Source: Actinoplanes sp. TBRC 11911 (GTDB taxonomy: Bacteria; Actinomycetota; Actinomycetes; Mycobacteriales; Micromonosporaceae). From it: a DNA stretch of 64,000 nucleotides. Below are positions 31,982 through 41,002 of the stretch, one piece after another. Numbering within the stretch: the stretch's first letter is position 1; each line of letters starts with the position of its first letter. The DNA is taken from assembly GCF_012933445.1 (NCBI RefSeq), contig NZ_JABBNC010000030.1:62001-126000 (forward strand), read 5' to 3'. Under the pieces are notes generated by a model. It worked only from the letters and a program-made list of their open reading frames with translations, was not told the DNA's origin and made no database searches. A program made the translations under genes and the position numbers.

Positions 31982-33775
31982 CTACGCGAATCGCTGCGGC
32001 TGTGGTCGTGCTTGCCGTGGTGCTTCTTCCAGTACTCCAGCGGCGTCTGAATCCGGCCTGCCATGCTGTCCACCTCCCCTCAGCGGCTCGATGTTCACGA
32101 CACGGTCGGCGATCGCCGCCGTGCCCTGGTCGTGGGTGACGAGCAGGACCGTGCGGTCCGCTGTCGCGGATCGAATCGCTCGCATGATCGACGCGGCCGC
32201 GGCCGGGTCCAGCGAGGCGGTCGGCTCGTCCAGCAGCACGAGCGGTGCGTTCGAGATGGCGGCCCGGGCCAGCGCGACGCGTCGCCGCTGACCGCCGGAC
32301 AGGCGTACGCCACCCTCGCCCAGCGAGGTGTCGTAGCCGTCCGGCAGCCGCTGCGCGAACTCGTCGACCAGGGCCGCCCGGCTCGCGGCGAGCACGTCGG
32401 CTCGGGTGGCGTCGGCCGAGCCGAACGCGATGTTCTCGGCCAGGCTGCCGTCCAGCAGCCACGGGTCCTGCGGCACGAAGGCGATCCGCTCGCGCAGGCT
32501 CTGCAGCTTGCAGTCGCGCACGTCCACACCGTCGATGCGCAGGCTGCCGGACTCGACGTCGTACAGGCGCAGCAGCAGATGCAGGGTGGTGCTCTTGCCG
32601 GCGCCGCTCGGGCCGATCAGGGCCACCGTCTCGCCGGCGCGGATGCGCAGGTCGAAGTCGTGCAGCACGGGCCGGTCCCGGTCGTAGCCGAAGCCGACGG
32701 AGTGGAAGCGCACCTCATCACGCAGCATCGGGGCCGTGGTGGCGTCCGGCCGCTCGACGATGGCGTCGTCGCTGTCGAGCACCTCGGCCACCCGGACCGC
32801 GCTGGCCGAGGCCTTGGCCAGCGTGCTGGACAGCCGGGTCAGCGCCCGCACCGGTGAGTACAGGTCGGCCAGGTAGGCGACCACCACCAGCAGTTCGCCG
32901 GTGGTGAGCTGCCCGGCCAGCACCTCCCGGCCGCCGACCACCAGCACCAGCCCGGCGCCGACCGCCAGCACCACGTCGGCCAGCGGTGCCCAGCGCGCCG
33001 AAACGTCGATCGCCTTGACCTCGGTCCGCAGCAGCGCGCTGTTGCGGATGCCGAACACCCGTGCGGCCCGATCGGTGCGTCCGAAGGCCTGCACCGCCCG
33101 TACGTTGCGCATGAGATCGGTGGTGGTGGCGGCCAGCCGGCCGGACTCGGCCCGGGCGTCCTGCTGCGCCGCGCGCACCCGCCGCCGCTGCCGGATCGCG
33201 AGCAGGGCCAGCGGCGGCAGGACCGCCACCGCGACCAACGCCAGACCCAGGTCGAAGAAGAGCAGGATGACCAGCACCGTGACCAGCATGATCACGCCGG
33301 GTACCAGGATCTCGACCAGCGCCACGACCGCGTCCAGCATCCGGCCGACGTCGGTGGTGAGGCGGGACAGCAGCTCCCCGCTGGGCATCCGGTCGTGCCA
33401 GCGCAGCGAGCGGGTCACCGCGTGGTCGAACAACCGGGCCCGCAGCCGCGCCCCCATGCGTTCGGCCGCGCGTTCCACGCTCATCACGGCGGCCATGTCG
33501 ACCAGGCCGGACACGGCGCTGAGCCCGACGGTGGCGGCGGCCGCGACCACCAGCAGGATGGGACGCGGATTCTCGGCGCCGATCACCTGATCCACCGCGT
33601 ACGCCAGCGGCCACGGCTGGGCCAGCGCCAGCAGAACCTGCAGCACGTTCAGCCCCGCTCCCGCGGCCAGCGCCGGCACCTCTGCCCGCACCGAGGGTCC
33701 CGCCACGGTCACGGCGAGTGGGATGAACGGCATGGGAAGGACTTTCGTCGGCCTCCGGTCCGACCGCCATTGCAC
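31982..33775 (-). CDS. ABC exporter, fused membrane and ATPase domains
   Basis: A 597-aa type IV (former B-family) half-transporter, starting at GTG 33775 or ATG 33733. Six membrane helices lie in residues 20-330, then the nucleotide-binding domain with Walker A GPSGAGKSTT (about residue 400), Q-loop VPQDPW, signature RLSGGQRRRVALARA, Walker B LVLLDEPTASLD and the switch His in LVTHDQG. It probably works as a homodimer or with a partner not seen here, exporting lipids, peptides or drugs. It is divergent from the histidine kinase gene by 35 bp. Confidence 0.92.
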   Translation of the reverse strand: MQWRSDRRPTKVLPMPFIPLAVTVAGPSVRAEVPALAAGAGLNVLQVLLALAQPWPLAYAVDQVIGAENPRPILLVVAAAATVGLSAVSGLVDMAAVMSVERAAERMGARLRARLFDHAVTRSLRWHDRMPSGELLSRLTTDVGRMLDAVVALVEILVPGVIMLVTVLVILLFFDLGLALVAVAVLPPLALLAIRQRRRVRAAQQDARAESGRLAATTTDLMRNVRAVQAFGRTDRAARVFGIRNSALLRTEVKAIDVSARWAPLADVVLAVGAGLVLVVGGREVLAGQLTTGELLVVVAYLADLYSPVRALTRLSSTLAKASASAVRVAEVLDSDDAIVERPDATTAPMLRDEVRFHSVGFGYDRDRPVLHDFDLRIRAGETVALIGPSGAGKSTTLHLLLRLYDVESGSLRIDGVDVRDCKLQSLRERIAFVPQDPWLLDGSLAENIAFGSADATRADVLAASRAALVDEFAQRLPDGYDTSLGEGGVRLSGGQRRRVALARAAISNAPLVLLDEPTASLDPAAAASIMRAIRSATADRTVLLVTHDQGTAAIADRVVNIEPLRGGGQHGRPDSDAAGVLEEAPRQARPQPQRFA

Positions 33776-33810
33776 CTTGGTACTAGTCCCCGAGTCCCTA
33801 AGCTGCGGAT

Positions 33811-35121
33811 ATGACCTCGACCGCCGGGCTGGTCGCCCGTTTTACCGCGGTCGGGCTGGCGGTGCTGGCCGCGCTGGTGGTCTTGCTGGCGATGGCGACC
33901 CGCAAGGCCGGCGCGGATCAGGCCACGAAGGCCGTGAGCGAGGTCGCCTTGGTGACCGCCAAGGGCGTGGTCGAACCGCGGCTGGACGCACAGGTGGTCG
34001 CCGGCGACCCGCTCGCGCTGCGCGGCTTCGACGATGCCGTGCGCCGGTACGTGCTGAGCCCGATGCTGGTGCGGGTGAAGCTCTGGGACGACACCGGCAA
34101 GATCGTCTACTCGGACCAGCCGCAGCTCATCGGCACCCGCTGGACGTTCGACGACCACGAAGTCGACGCCTTGCGGCAGCAGCGGGTCAACACCGAGATC
34201 AGCGACCTGTCCCAAGCCGAGAACCGGTACGAGACCGGCTACGGCAAGCTGCTCGAATGCTATGTCCCGGTGCGCGCCGCCACCGGGCAGAACATGCTGT
34301 TCGAGGTGTATTTCCGGTACAACGCGGTGGACCAGGCGGGGCAGGCGGCATGGCGCCAGTTCGCCCCGATCTCGCTCGGTGCCCTGGTCGCCCTGGTGGT
34401 TCTGCAGATCCCGCTGGCCTGGTCGCTGGCCCGGCGCCTGCAACGCCAGCAGCGCGAACGCGAGGCGCTGCTGCGGCACGCCGTGGAGGCCTCGGACGCC
34501 GAGCGCCGCCGCATCGCCGGCGAGCTGCACGACGGGGTGGTCCAGCAGCTCACCGGGGTGACGTACGCGCTGGACGCGGCCCGGCTCGGCCGGCCGGACG
34601 CGCAGCGGCAGACCGAGGTGATCACCGAGGCCGCAGCCGAGTTACGGTCCGGGATCGGCGCCCTGCGTTCGCTGCTGGTCGACATCTATCCGCCGAACCT
34701 GGCCGAGGAGGGGCTGGTCTCGGCCCTGGTGGAGCTGGCCGGCGGGCTGGAGCGGACCGGGATCCAGACGAACCTGGACCTGCCGGACACCGACGACTTC
34801 CCGGAGGTCACCGCGGGCCTGCTGTTCCGGGCCGCGCAGGAGACGTTGCGCAACGTCGTCACGCACAGCGGCGCCCGCCAGGTGGACATCAAAGTCAGCG
34901 TTCAGGACGGGACGGTCCGCCTGGTGGTGGATGATGACGGCCGGGGTTTCGACGGCGACCTGCTCGCCGAACGCAGCGGGGGCGGCCACTTCGGCCTGCG
35001 GGCCCTCAGCGACCTGATCGCCGGAGCGCGGGGCCGGCTGCTGATCCGGTCCGGCCCGGCCGCCGGAACCCGAGTGGAAGTGGAGGTTCCGGTCGATGAT
35101 CCGGGTGCTGATCGTCGATGA
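33811..35121 (+). CDS. NarL-type sensor histidine kinase
   Basis: A 436-aa membrane kinase. TM helices at about residues 10-28 and 188-206 flank an extracytoplasmic sensor domain. The HisKA_3 box with the phospho-accepting His is in DAERRRIAGELHDGVVQQL, and the HATPase domain has ETLRNVVTHSGA (N box) and DDDGRGFDG (G1 box). It phosphorylates the response regulator encoded next, whose start lies 26 bp inside this gene. The divergent ABC exporter is a natural candidate target, by position only. Confidence 0.93.
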   Translation: MTSTAGLVARFTAVGLAVLAALVVLLAMATRKAGADQATKAVSEVALVTAKGVVEPRLDAQVVAGDPLALRGFDDAVRRYVLSPMLVRVKLWDDTGKIVYSDQPQLIGTRWTFDDHEVDALRQQRVNTEISDLSQAENRYETGYGKLLECYVPVRAATGQNMLFEVYFRYNAVDQAGQAAWRQFAPISLGALVALVVLQIPLAWSLARRLQRQQREREALLRHAVEASDAERRRIAGELHDGVVQQLTGVTYALDAARLGRPDAQRQTEVITEAAAELRSGIGALRSLLVDIYPPNLAEEGLVSALVELAGGLERTGIQTNLDLPDTDDFPEVTAGLLFRAAQETLRNVVTHSGARQVDIKVSVQDGTVRLVVDDDGRGFDGDLLAERSGGGHFGLRALSDLIAGARGRLLIRSGPAAGTRVEVEVPVDDPGADRR

Positions 35122-35722
35122 TCACGCGGTGGTCCGGCGTGGCCTGGCGCAGCTCCTGGCCACGACCGACGACCTGATCCTGGCCGGCGAGGCCGCGGAC
35201 GGCGAGGTCGCCGTCGGGATGGCCGCCGAGCTGCGCCCCGACGTGGTGCTGATGGACCTGTCGATGCCGCACCTGGAAGGCGTCCACACGATCGCCCGCA
35301 TCCTGGCCACCCAACCGGAGCTGCACATCCTGGTGCTGACCTCGTTCAGCGACCACAACCAGATCCTCGACGCGCTGCAGGCCGGCGCCAAGGGTTACCT
35401 GCTCAAGCACGCCGAGCCGGAGACGATCCTGTCCGGCATCCGCGAGGTGGTGGCGGGCCTGTCCCCGCTCGACCCGAAGGCGGCCCGCGCGCTGCTCACC
35501 GGCCGCCGCGCGCCACGACCCGGCCCCGAGCTGAGCGACCGCGAACGCGAGGTGCTCGAACTGGTCGGCGAGGGCCTGCCGAACCGGTCGATCGCACGCT
35601 CGCTGGGCATCACCGAGCGCACCGTCAAGGCCCACCTGACCAGCATCTACCAGCAACTCGGCGTCACCGACCGCACCCAGGCCGCCCTCTGGGTCCAGCG
35701 CCAGACCCACACCGAAACCTGA
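35096..35722 (+). CDS. NarL/LuxR-family response regulator
   Basis: A 208-aa regulator. The receiver domain covers residues 1-118 with Asp8-Asp9, the phosphorylation site Asp54 (VVLMDLSMP) and Lys in GAKGYLLK. The LuxR-type HTH covers about residues 142-200 (LSDREREVLELVGEGLPNRSIARSLGITERTVKAHL). It overlaps the kinase gene by 26 bp, so the two are translationally coupled and form one two-component pair. The signal and target genes cannot be read from the sequence. Confidence 0.95.
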   Translation: MIRVLIVDDHAVVRRGLAQLLATTDDLILAGEAADGEVAVGMAAELRPDVVLMDLSMPHLEGVHTIARILATQPELHILVLTSFSDHNQILDALQAGAKGYLLKHAEPETILSGIREVVAGLSPLDPKAARALLTGRRAPRPGPELSDREREVLELVGEGLPNRSIARSLGITERTVKAHLTSIYQQLGVTDRTQAALWVQRQTHTET

Positions 35723-35905
35723 CCCATCCGGTACGCCGCCGCCCCGCCCCCCACCGCACCAAATCCCCACCCCGCCTCCGGCGGCTGCCGCCGCGATCTG
35801 ACCGCGCCGGCGCGCCTTTGCCGCGCGCGCCGGGCGCAGCGATTGACGCGTGGCTTCCGACACCATCGTCTGGTACCGAACGAACACCCGCCGTACCTTT
35901 CGAGC

Positions 35906-37084
35906 ATGGGTAAGGCAATGCGGGCGAGTCTTCTCGAAACGTTGAATAGCCAGGTCGACGAAATCGCCGAGCACGTCGCGGCCGTGTTACTGAGTTCCAT
36001 TCCGGGATTTGCCGATCGCGGAGACGACCTGCACAAACTCACCACCCTCACGCTGACGGATTTCCTCCGGCATGCCGACGGGGCCAGAACGGAGCTCGAC
36101 CCGCTGCTGATCGACCGCGCCCACGAACTCGCCCGGAGCGGACTCGACGGCGGATCGGCCGCCCATTTCTGGCGCGTCATCAGTCAGGAGCTCTGGAGCT
36201 GGCTGACCGTGCGAAACTCCGCGATCTTCGACCTGCGCGGCGACGGGTTAGCGGTGTGGAATGGTTTCCTGGCGACCCACGAACGCTACGCCGCCGCTTT
36301 CATGGACGCCTTCTTCGAGACGCAGAGCGAGCTTCGCGCCGCCGAGCTGTCCTGCCGCCGCGTTTCGCTCGACGACCTTCTCGCCGGTAAGTCGCCGGAC
36401 CAGACCGAAAGCATGCTGCAGGTCCTCGGCATCCGGACGGAACAGGTGGTCATCGCGCGGTTCTCTTTCACCGGCGACGCCCCGAACGATCCGTCCGATC
36501 CGGGCTCCCGGTTCCAGCCGCTGATCCGCGAGATGCAGGCACACACCCGGCGCTTACCGTGGACGGTGTCGGACGGCAGCCTGGTCCTGTGCCTCCCGTA
36601 CGACGAGCGCACGCGGGACAGCATCCGGCGGCTGTCCGAGCACCTCGACACCAACGTTCGCATCGGGATCAGCCGTCCCTGGCCGGTGGCCGGCAGTCTC
36701 GCCGCCGCCAACCGGCAGGCCGAACTGGCCCGCCGCGGTGCCGGCGCGACCACCCGGATCGTGGATTTCGGCACGCTCTCGCTCATGCAGGTCGCCGCGC
36801 TGCACGTCGACCTGCCGGCCGACGACGTTCCCGAGTCGCTGAACATCCTCTTCACCGAGGACGCGAAATCGGATCACGAATGGCTCCGCACCGCCGAAGC
36901 GTTGCTGCAGGCCCACGGCAGCATTTCCGGAGCGGCCAATCTGCTCCGCGTCCATATGAACACCATTTACTACCGGATCGCGGCGGCCCGCCGGGTCACC
37001 GGTCTTGACCTTCGCAGTCCCGGTGTTCTCGCCGACATTCAATTCCTGCAGACGTGCCGGAGCTTCGGGCGATACGTCGCCTGA
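35906..37084 (+). CDS. PucR/CdaR-type transcriptional regulator
   Basis: A 392-aa protein from ATG 35906 (ATG 35918, with GGTAAGG before it, is equally good). A helical N-terminal sensing region of about 150 residues is followed by a GGDEF-like middle part and the C-terminal PucR HTH (EALLQAHGSISGAANLLRVH and MNTIYYRIAAARRVTGLDL). Such regulators control purine, sugar-acid or other catabolic genes. The F420-type oxidoreductase gene begins 86 bp downstream on the same strand and may be its target or operon partner. Confidence 0.88.
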   Translation: MGKAMRASLLETLNSQVDEIAEHVAAVLLSSIPGFADRGDDLHKLTTLTLTDFLRHADGARTELDPLLIDRAHELARSGLDGGSAAHFWRVISQELWSWLTVRNSAIFDLRGDGLAVWNGFLATHERYAAAFMDAFFETQSELRAAELSCRRVSLDDLLAGKSPDQTESMLQVLGIRTEQVVIARFSFTGDAPNDPSDPGSRFQPLIREMQAHTRRLPWTVSDGSLVLCLPYDERTRDSIRRLSEHLDTNVRIGISRPWPVAGSLAAANRQAELARRGAGATTRIVDFGTLSLMQVAALHVDLPADDVPESLNILFTEDAKSDHEWLRTAEALLQAHGSISGAANLLRVHMNTIYYRIAAARRVTGLDLRSPGVLADIQFLQTCRSFGRYVA

Positions 37085-37170
37085 GCGTTGTGCGATCGCA
37101 CAGCGAGCCGGCGATTTCTCGTGAAGTCCTCCCAATGACGCCGCCCCGGTTCGCGCACATAGTTGACGCC

Positions 37171-38133
37171 ATGGAACTCGGTCTCGCCTTACCCACCGCC
37201 GGTCCGCAGACGTCCCCGGAAACGATCGTCAAGGTCGCTCAAGAGGCGGAAATGATCGGTTACGACGCCCTATGGACGTTCGAGCGCCTGCTCCGCCCGC
37301 TGGAGAAGGTGGTGCTGTGGACCGGCGGCGAACCCCAGATGGTGCCCGAGTTCTACCGCTCGACGTACGAGCCGCTGGAGACCCTGAGCTATGTCGCCGC
37401 GGTGACCGAGCGGGTCAAGCTCGGCACCGCCGCGCTGGTGGCGCCGCTGCACGTGCCGGTGATGCTGGCCCGCCGGTTCGCCACCCTGGACCAGCTCAGC
37501 GGCGGCCGGGTCATCGCCGGGGTGGCGCAGGGCTGGGAGCCGCACGAGTTCGAGACGGCGAACGTGCCGAGCCGCCGCAAGGGCGCCCGCACCGAGGAGT
37601 TCATCGCGGCGATGCGGGCCGTGTGGGGTCCGGACCCGGTGCAGCACGAGGGCGAGTTCTACCAGATCGCCCCGTCGCAGGTGAACCCGAAACCGGTCCA
37701 GGCGCACATTCCGGTGCTGCTGGGCGCGACGTCGCCGGCCGCCGTCAAGCGCGCCGCCCGGATCGCGGACGGCCTGCTCCCGCTGACCTCGTCGGCGAAG
37801 GAACTGCGCGACATCGTGTCCGGCTTCCACGACGCGGCCCGGGCGGAGGGCCGCAACCCCGCGGACCTCATGGTGGTCCTGCAGGCGCCCTGGCCGACCC
37901 CGCTCACCCGCGACCCGATCGGCGACGGCCGCCCCTTCCTCGGCGGGTCGCCCCGGCAGGTCGCCGAGGACCTGCTGACCGCCCGCGAGATCGGCGTGAC
38001 CCAGGTGTACCTCGCCGGCGGCCAGGGCCTCGGCCTTGAGCTGGGCATGCAGGCCGCGGACGTGGACGAGTGGCTCGGGCTGCTCGGCGAGGTGATCGTG
38101 GCGGCCGGCCGCCTCGGCGTCCTCGAGCCGTGA
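37171..38133 (+). CDS. LLM-class (F420-dependent-like) oxidoreductase
   Basis: A 320-aa luciferase-like TIM-barrel enzyme starting at ATG 37171. Conserved segments are ELGLALPTAGPQTSPETIVKVAQEAE, YEPLETLSYVAAVTERVKLGTAAL, RRFATLDQLSGGRVIAGVAQGW and IPVLLGATSPAAVKRAARIADG. In actinomycetes this group uses the deazaflavin F420 to reduce or oxidise diverse organic molecules. The length is normal. The substrate is unknown. Upstream is the PucR-type regulator; downstream is gene-free. Confidence 0.9.
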   Translation: MELGLALPTAGPQTSPETIVKVAQEAEMIGYDALWTFERLLRPLEKVVLWTGGEPQMVPEFYRSTYEPLETLSYVAAVTERVKLGTAALVAPLHVPVMLARRFATLDQLSGGRVIAGVAQGWEPHEFETANVPSRRKGARTEEFIAAMRAVWGPDPVQHEGEFYQIAPSQVNPKPVQAHIPVLLGATSPAAVKRAARIADGLLPLTSSAKELRDIVSGFHDAARAEGRNPADLMVVLQAPWPTPLTRDPIGDGRPFLGGSPRQVAEDLLTAREIGVTQVYLAGGQGLGLELGMQAADVDEWLGLLGEVIVAAGRLGVLEP

Positions 38134-38594
38134 CGATCGGACGGTAGCGACGTTTCCGGGTCAGGGCCCGAATCCCGCGTTGCTCCCAAGCCGGGCCGCG
38201 GCGGATCTCGATGCCGCACGGACCGGGTGCCGACCGACGCGACCCGCCCGGCGAAACGCAGCAATACCCACCCCCGCGCTGCGATCCCAGTCGCCGGCGT
38301 GTGGAAGTCGTTCGGTGCCGACGTCACCGTCCTCGAGGCGCTGCCCATCGGCGGAGCCGACCCGCCCAGACGACGCGAGCAGCAACAGTCGACACGACCA
38401 CATGGGGTGGCAGCAAGTCGATCGGCACCGAGACCTCTGACGCGAAGGTCTCTAGATCATCTCCAGACGAGTAGGTGGTGGTCGGCGGTGAGTGACCGGG
38501 TCGCGGTGTGGCGCGGTGGCGCGGCGGTGTCAGAGCTGAGGCGCTGTGGCGATCCGTTCGCCGCCGGGCGGTCTCGCTATGTGGACACCGCGAT
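38134..38594 (+). pseudogene. Gene-poor stretch with a lipoamide dehydrogenase scrap
   Basis: The only recognisable coding trace is VAGVWKSFGADVTVLEALPI (about 38290-38350), which matches the NAD-binding segment of dihydrolipoyl dehydrogenases. Before and after it the frame has no further similarity. The rest of the stretch shows no gene. Confidence 0.5.
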
Positions 38595-38800
38595 CACATG
38601 ATGGATTTTTGTGAACCTTGGAGAGTTGCGCCCACATACGAGCCATAACTCTCCAAGGTTCACCTTCGGCCGGAAAAACTGCCGGGCGAAAGCCTCGTTA
38701 CGTGACAAAGATACTCTCTACAATGGACGCCGGTCTCACATCGCGGACGGTGGGTCCATGATGCGGACGCGGGTCTCAGCAGGCGGTCACCCGTCTCACG
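38595..38800 (-). repeat. Dispersed palindromic element, copy 4
   Basis: The palindrome is at 38615-38659, followed by the family tail in the same order as copies 2 and 5: CGGCCGGAAAAACTGCC, CGTTACGTGACAAAG, CTCTACAATGGACGCCGGTC and GCGGACGCGGGTCTC. Confidence 0.78.
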
Positions 38801-38889
38801 GAATGGAAGCGCCGAGCGCCCGCGCGCCGAGTCCGCCCGTCCGGCGGCTCAGTCAATCCAGGAAATTTCGTGAAATGTCGGACATGCTA

Positions 38890-39130
38890 GAGGGGCGACC
38901 GGGCGACCGGGCGACCGGGCAGGCTGGCGACCGGGCAGGCTGGCGACCGGGCAGGCTGGCGACCGGGCAGGCTGGCGACCGGGCAGGCTGGCGACCGGGC
39001 AGGCTGGCGACCGGGCAGGCTGGCGACCCGGCGGGCTGGCGGACGGACGACCGGGCGACCGGGCTGGCGGACGGACGACCGGGCTGGCGGACGGACGACC
39101 GGGCGGGCTGGCGGACGGACGGCGATCAGA
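38890..39130 (+). repeat. 16-bp minisatellite with variant ending
   Basis: About seven perfect copies of a 16-bp unit (GACCGGGCAGGCTGGC) are followed by longer variants containing GGACGGACGACCGGGCTGGC. The open frames crossing it (Ala/Gly/Asp/Arg-rich) are products of the repeat, not supported genes. A short run of TGATCGCCTACGG-type repeats follows to about 39200. Confidence 0.85.
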
Positions 39131-39222
39131 TCGCTGATCGCCTACGGTCACTGATTCACGATTCGCCTACGGCCGCTGGCTCGCCTGCGGCCACTGACTC
39201 GGCTTAGGACTTACTCGTCTAA

Positions 39223-39723
39223 TTAGTGGCCGGCCTCGTACTCCGCGATCGTGAGGTGGCCGATCGCCCGCTGGCGGTGCCGGGCGTCGGCGCTCGTGCC
39301 GGTGCCGACGTACGAGGCCGCGCACATGATCACGACCCCGAACGTGAGCAGCGTGACGCAGGTGCTCACCGAGAGGGCGAACGGCTCCGGGGTCGTCCGG
39401 ATGAACGTCAGACCGAACACGCCGAGCGCCATGGCCAGCGCGGCGAGCAGGAAGCCCAGCCAGTGGTCGACGTTGCGCCCGAGGACGGCCGCGACGACCA
39501 GCGCCAGGCCCATCAGCACGCTCAGCAAGCCGAAGGTGCCGTTGGCCTGCAGCCCGCCGACCGACGCGCCGTCGCCGCCGAAGCCGTCGGCCACGATCCA
39601 GAGGACGCCCCAGATCGCCAGGAGCAGGCCGCCGATGGCGATGACCGTCCGGTAGAAGCCGCGCAGATCGTGGTTGAGGGGAAGGTGCCCGATGATGGTG
39701 AGGCGACGACTCGTATCGACCAT
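39223..39723 (-). CDS. Four-TM DUF4383-like membrane protein
   Basis: A 166-aa membrane protein from ATG 39723 with four hydrophobic helices at about residues 25-45, 65-85, 90-110 and 118-140. The tail (GTSADARHRQRAIGHLTIAEYEAGH) is polar. The pattern resembles DUF4383/conserved actinobacterial membrane proteins. No catalytic motif is seen. It is transcribed alone. In-frame sequence upstream of the ATG is antisense to the next gene and is not used. Confidence 0.7.
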   Translation of the reverse strand: MVDTSRRLTIIGHLPLNHDLRGFYRTVIAIGGLLLAIWGVLWIVADGFGGDGASVGGLQANGTFGLLSVLMGLALVVAAVLGRNVDHWLGFLLAALAMALGVFGLTFIRTTPEPFALSVSTCVTLLTFGVVIMCAASYVGTGTSADARHRQRAIGHLTIAEYEAGH

Positions 39724-39923
39724 CGTCACAGCATAGTGGCCGACATCCACTGTGGTCAGTGCCTCAGCGGCCAATGGCACCGATGGTGATTTATCATGCC
39801 GAGCCGGGCAGCGAGTCCGCAGGGAGTTGAGGCGCTCGGCTCTTCTCGTCTCGCCCGGTGACGTTGCTGTGGGTACGCTCGCGGTAACACCGGGCAAGCC
39901 AGACGGCGCGGACGGGAGACGCG

Positions 39924-40421
39924 ATGCAGGCCCTGCTGGGATCGCTGACCGAGAAAGAGCAGCTGCTCGTGGCCGAGACCGAGCGTGAGCAGCTCGCCGA
40001 GCTTTCCGAGGACGACCTCGTCGAGCTCCACACCCGCGTGCGGCGGATGCGCGACAAGTACGTGTCGATGTACCGGCGGAACTCGGCCGGCCGGGTCGAC
40101 GAACTCGGCGGGCGCGGCTTCGCCTACCGGAAGGGCACGCGCGACCGGGCGAAAGCCGAGGTCTTCGAGGATGCCCTGGCCCGGGTGAGCCGGCAGCTCG
40201 CGGCCGCGGCCCGCGCATCGGCCCGCGCCCTGCGCGCCGAGCGGCTGGCCGAAGCCCGTGCCATGCGCAACACCGACGTGCCGGTCTCCGAGAAAGCGGC
40301 GTCACCCCTGCCTGCCTCGCAGCAACTCGACCGGCGGCCACGCACCCCGGACCGCGTCAAACGGCACTCCACCACGCGCGCCGCCACCGGCCGCGTGCAG
40401 GCACGCCGCGACAGTCGGTGA
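39924..40421 (+). CDS. Conserved actinobacterial hypothetical protein (basic, helical)
   Basis: A 165-aa protein after GGGAGACGCG. The first 110 residues are charged alpha-helix (LTEKEQLLVAETEREQLAEL, LHTRVRRMRDKYVSMYRRN, FEDALARVSRQLAAAARASA). The tail is disordered and strongly basic. It has no signal or membrane segment. The basic tail suggests nucleic-acid or ribosome contact, but I do not recognise a named family. Confidence 0.65.
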   Translation: MQALLGSLTEKEQLLVAETEREQLAELSEDDLVELHTRVRRMRDKYVSMYRRNSAGRVDELGGRGFAYRKGTRDRAKAEVFEDALARVSRQLAAAARASARALRAERLAEARAMRNTDVPVSEKAASPLPASQQLDRRPRTPDRVKRHSTTRAATGRVQARRDSR

Positions 40422-40521
40422 CGCGACCCGCACGGTGTGCGGTGACCGGAACGATGCGACATGCGAGATTGTTCGCCTCTCGTTTGGAGATCAAGACGGG
40501 GTGTGGCCTTATGGTTACCCC

Positions 40522-40779
40522 ATGGTGGTGGAGGACATCGGCCCGTACGCGAGCCGGGAACAGGTCATGACCGCTCTAGCCCTGGTGGTTCACGAACCGG
40601 GCGTCCGGCCCGAGATGGCGGCGACCACGACGCTGGGGCACGCGCTGAACGCAGCGGGTCTGCAGACGACGGATTTCGAGCAGAAGGTCCTCATTGACCT
40701 GGCGCAGAAACTGCCGCCGACGACCGCGCAGGTCATCGCCGGGCTGATTCTGCGGGCGGCCCGCACGGCGGCTTCCTGA
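40522..40779 (+). CDS. Small helical hypothetical protein (85 aa)
   Basis: ATG 40522 opens an 85-aa helical protein (MVVEDIGPYASREQVMTALA, TTTLGHALNAAGLQTTDFEQ, VIAGLILRAARTAAS). A GTG at 40501 in the same frame could extend it slightly. Composition is that of a folded cytosolic protein. There is no recognised family. It stands alone before a coupled gene pair. Confidence 0.55.
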   Translation: MVVEDIGPYASREQVMTALALVVHEPGVRPEMAATTTLGHALNAAGLQTTDFEQKVLIDLAQKLPPTTAQVIAGLILRAARTAAS

Positions 40780-40873
40780 CTTTCGCTGGCCCGGACCGCG
40801 CGGGCAGGGCTACGGTGGGGCACCGCTGTGAAGTGACCGACGACACACCGTCGTCGCCGATCACGGAGGCCCG

Positions 40874-41002
40874 ATGCCCCCCGAAAGTGAATCACTGCGC
40901 GTGTTCCCGCGACGGCAGTCGTACGTGTCCGAAAAGGTGCGCGACTGTCGGGTCTACATCGGACAAACGCTCCTCACCCTGATCGGCGGGCGCCGGCGAT
41001 GA
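40874..41002 (+). CDS. 42-aa leader-like protein coupled to a DUF4231 gene
   Basis: A short gene from ATG 40874 (GGAGGCCCG before it) encodes 42 residues beginning MPPESESLRVFPRRQSYVSE and ending IGQTLLTLIGGRRR. Its stop overlaps the next start as ATGA (40999-41002), so translation is coupled. It is basic with a short hydrophobic end. It may be a small partner of the 2-TM protein or only a translational leader. Confidence 0.6.
   Translation: MPPESESLRVFPRRQSYVSEKVRDCRVYIGQTLLTLIGGRRR

Noticed and set aside
38611..39207. A 198-aa frame with a repeated AGDRAGWRPGRL-type tail
   Set aside because: It begins inside the palindromic element and its tail is the 16-bp minisatellite. There is no start signal or domain.
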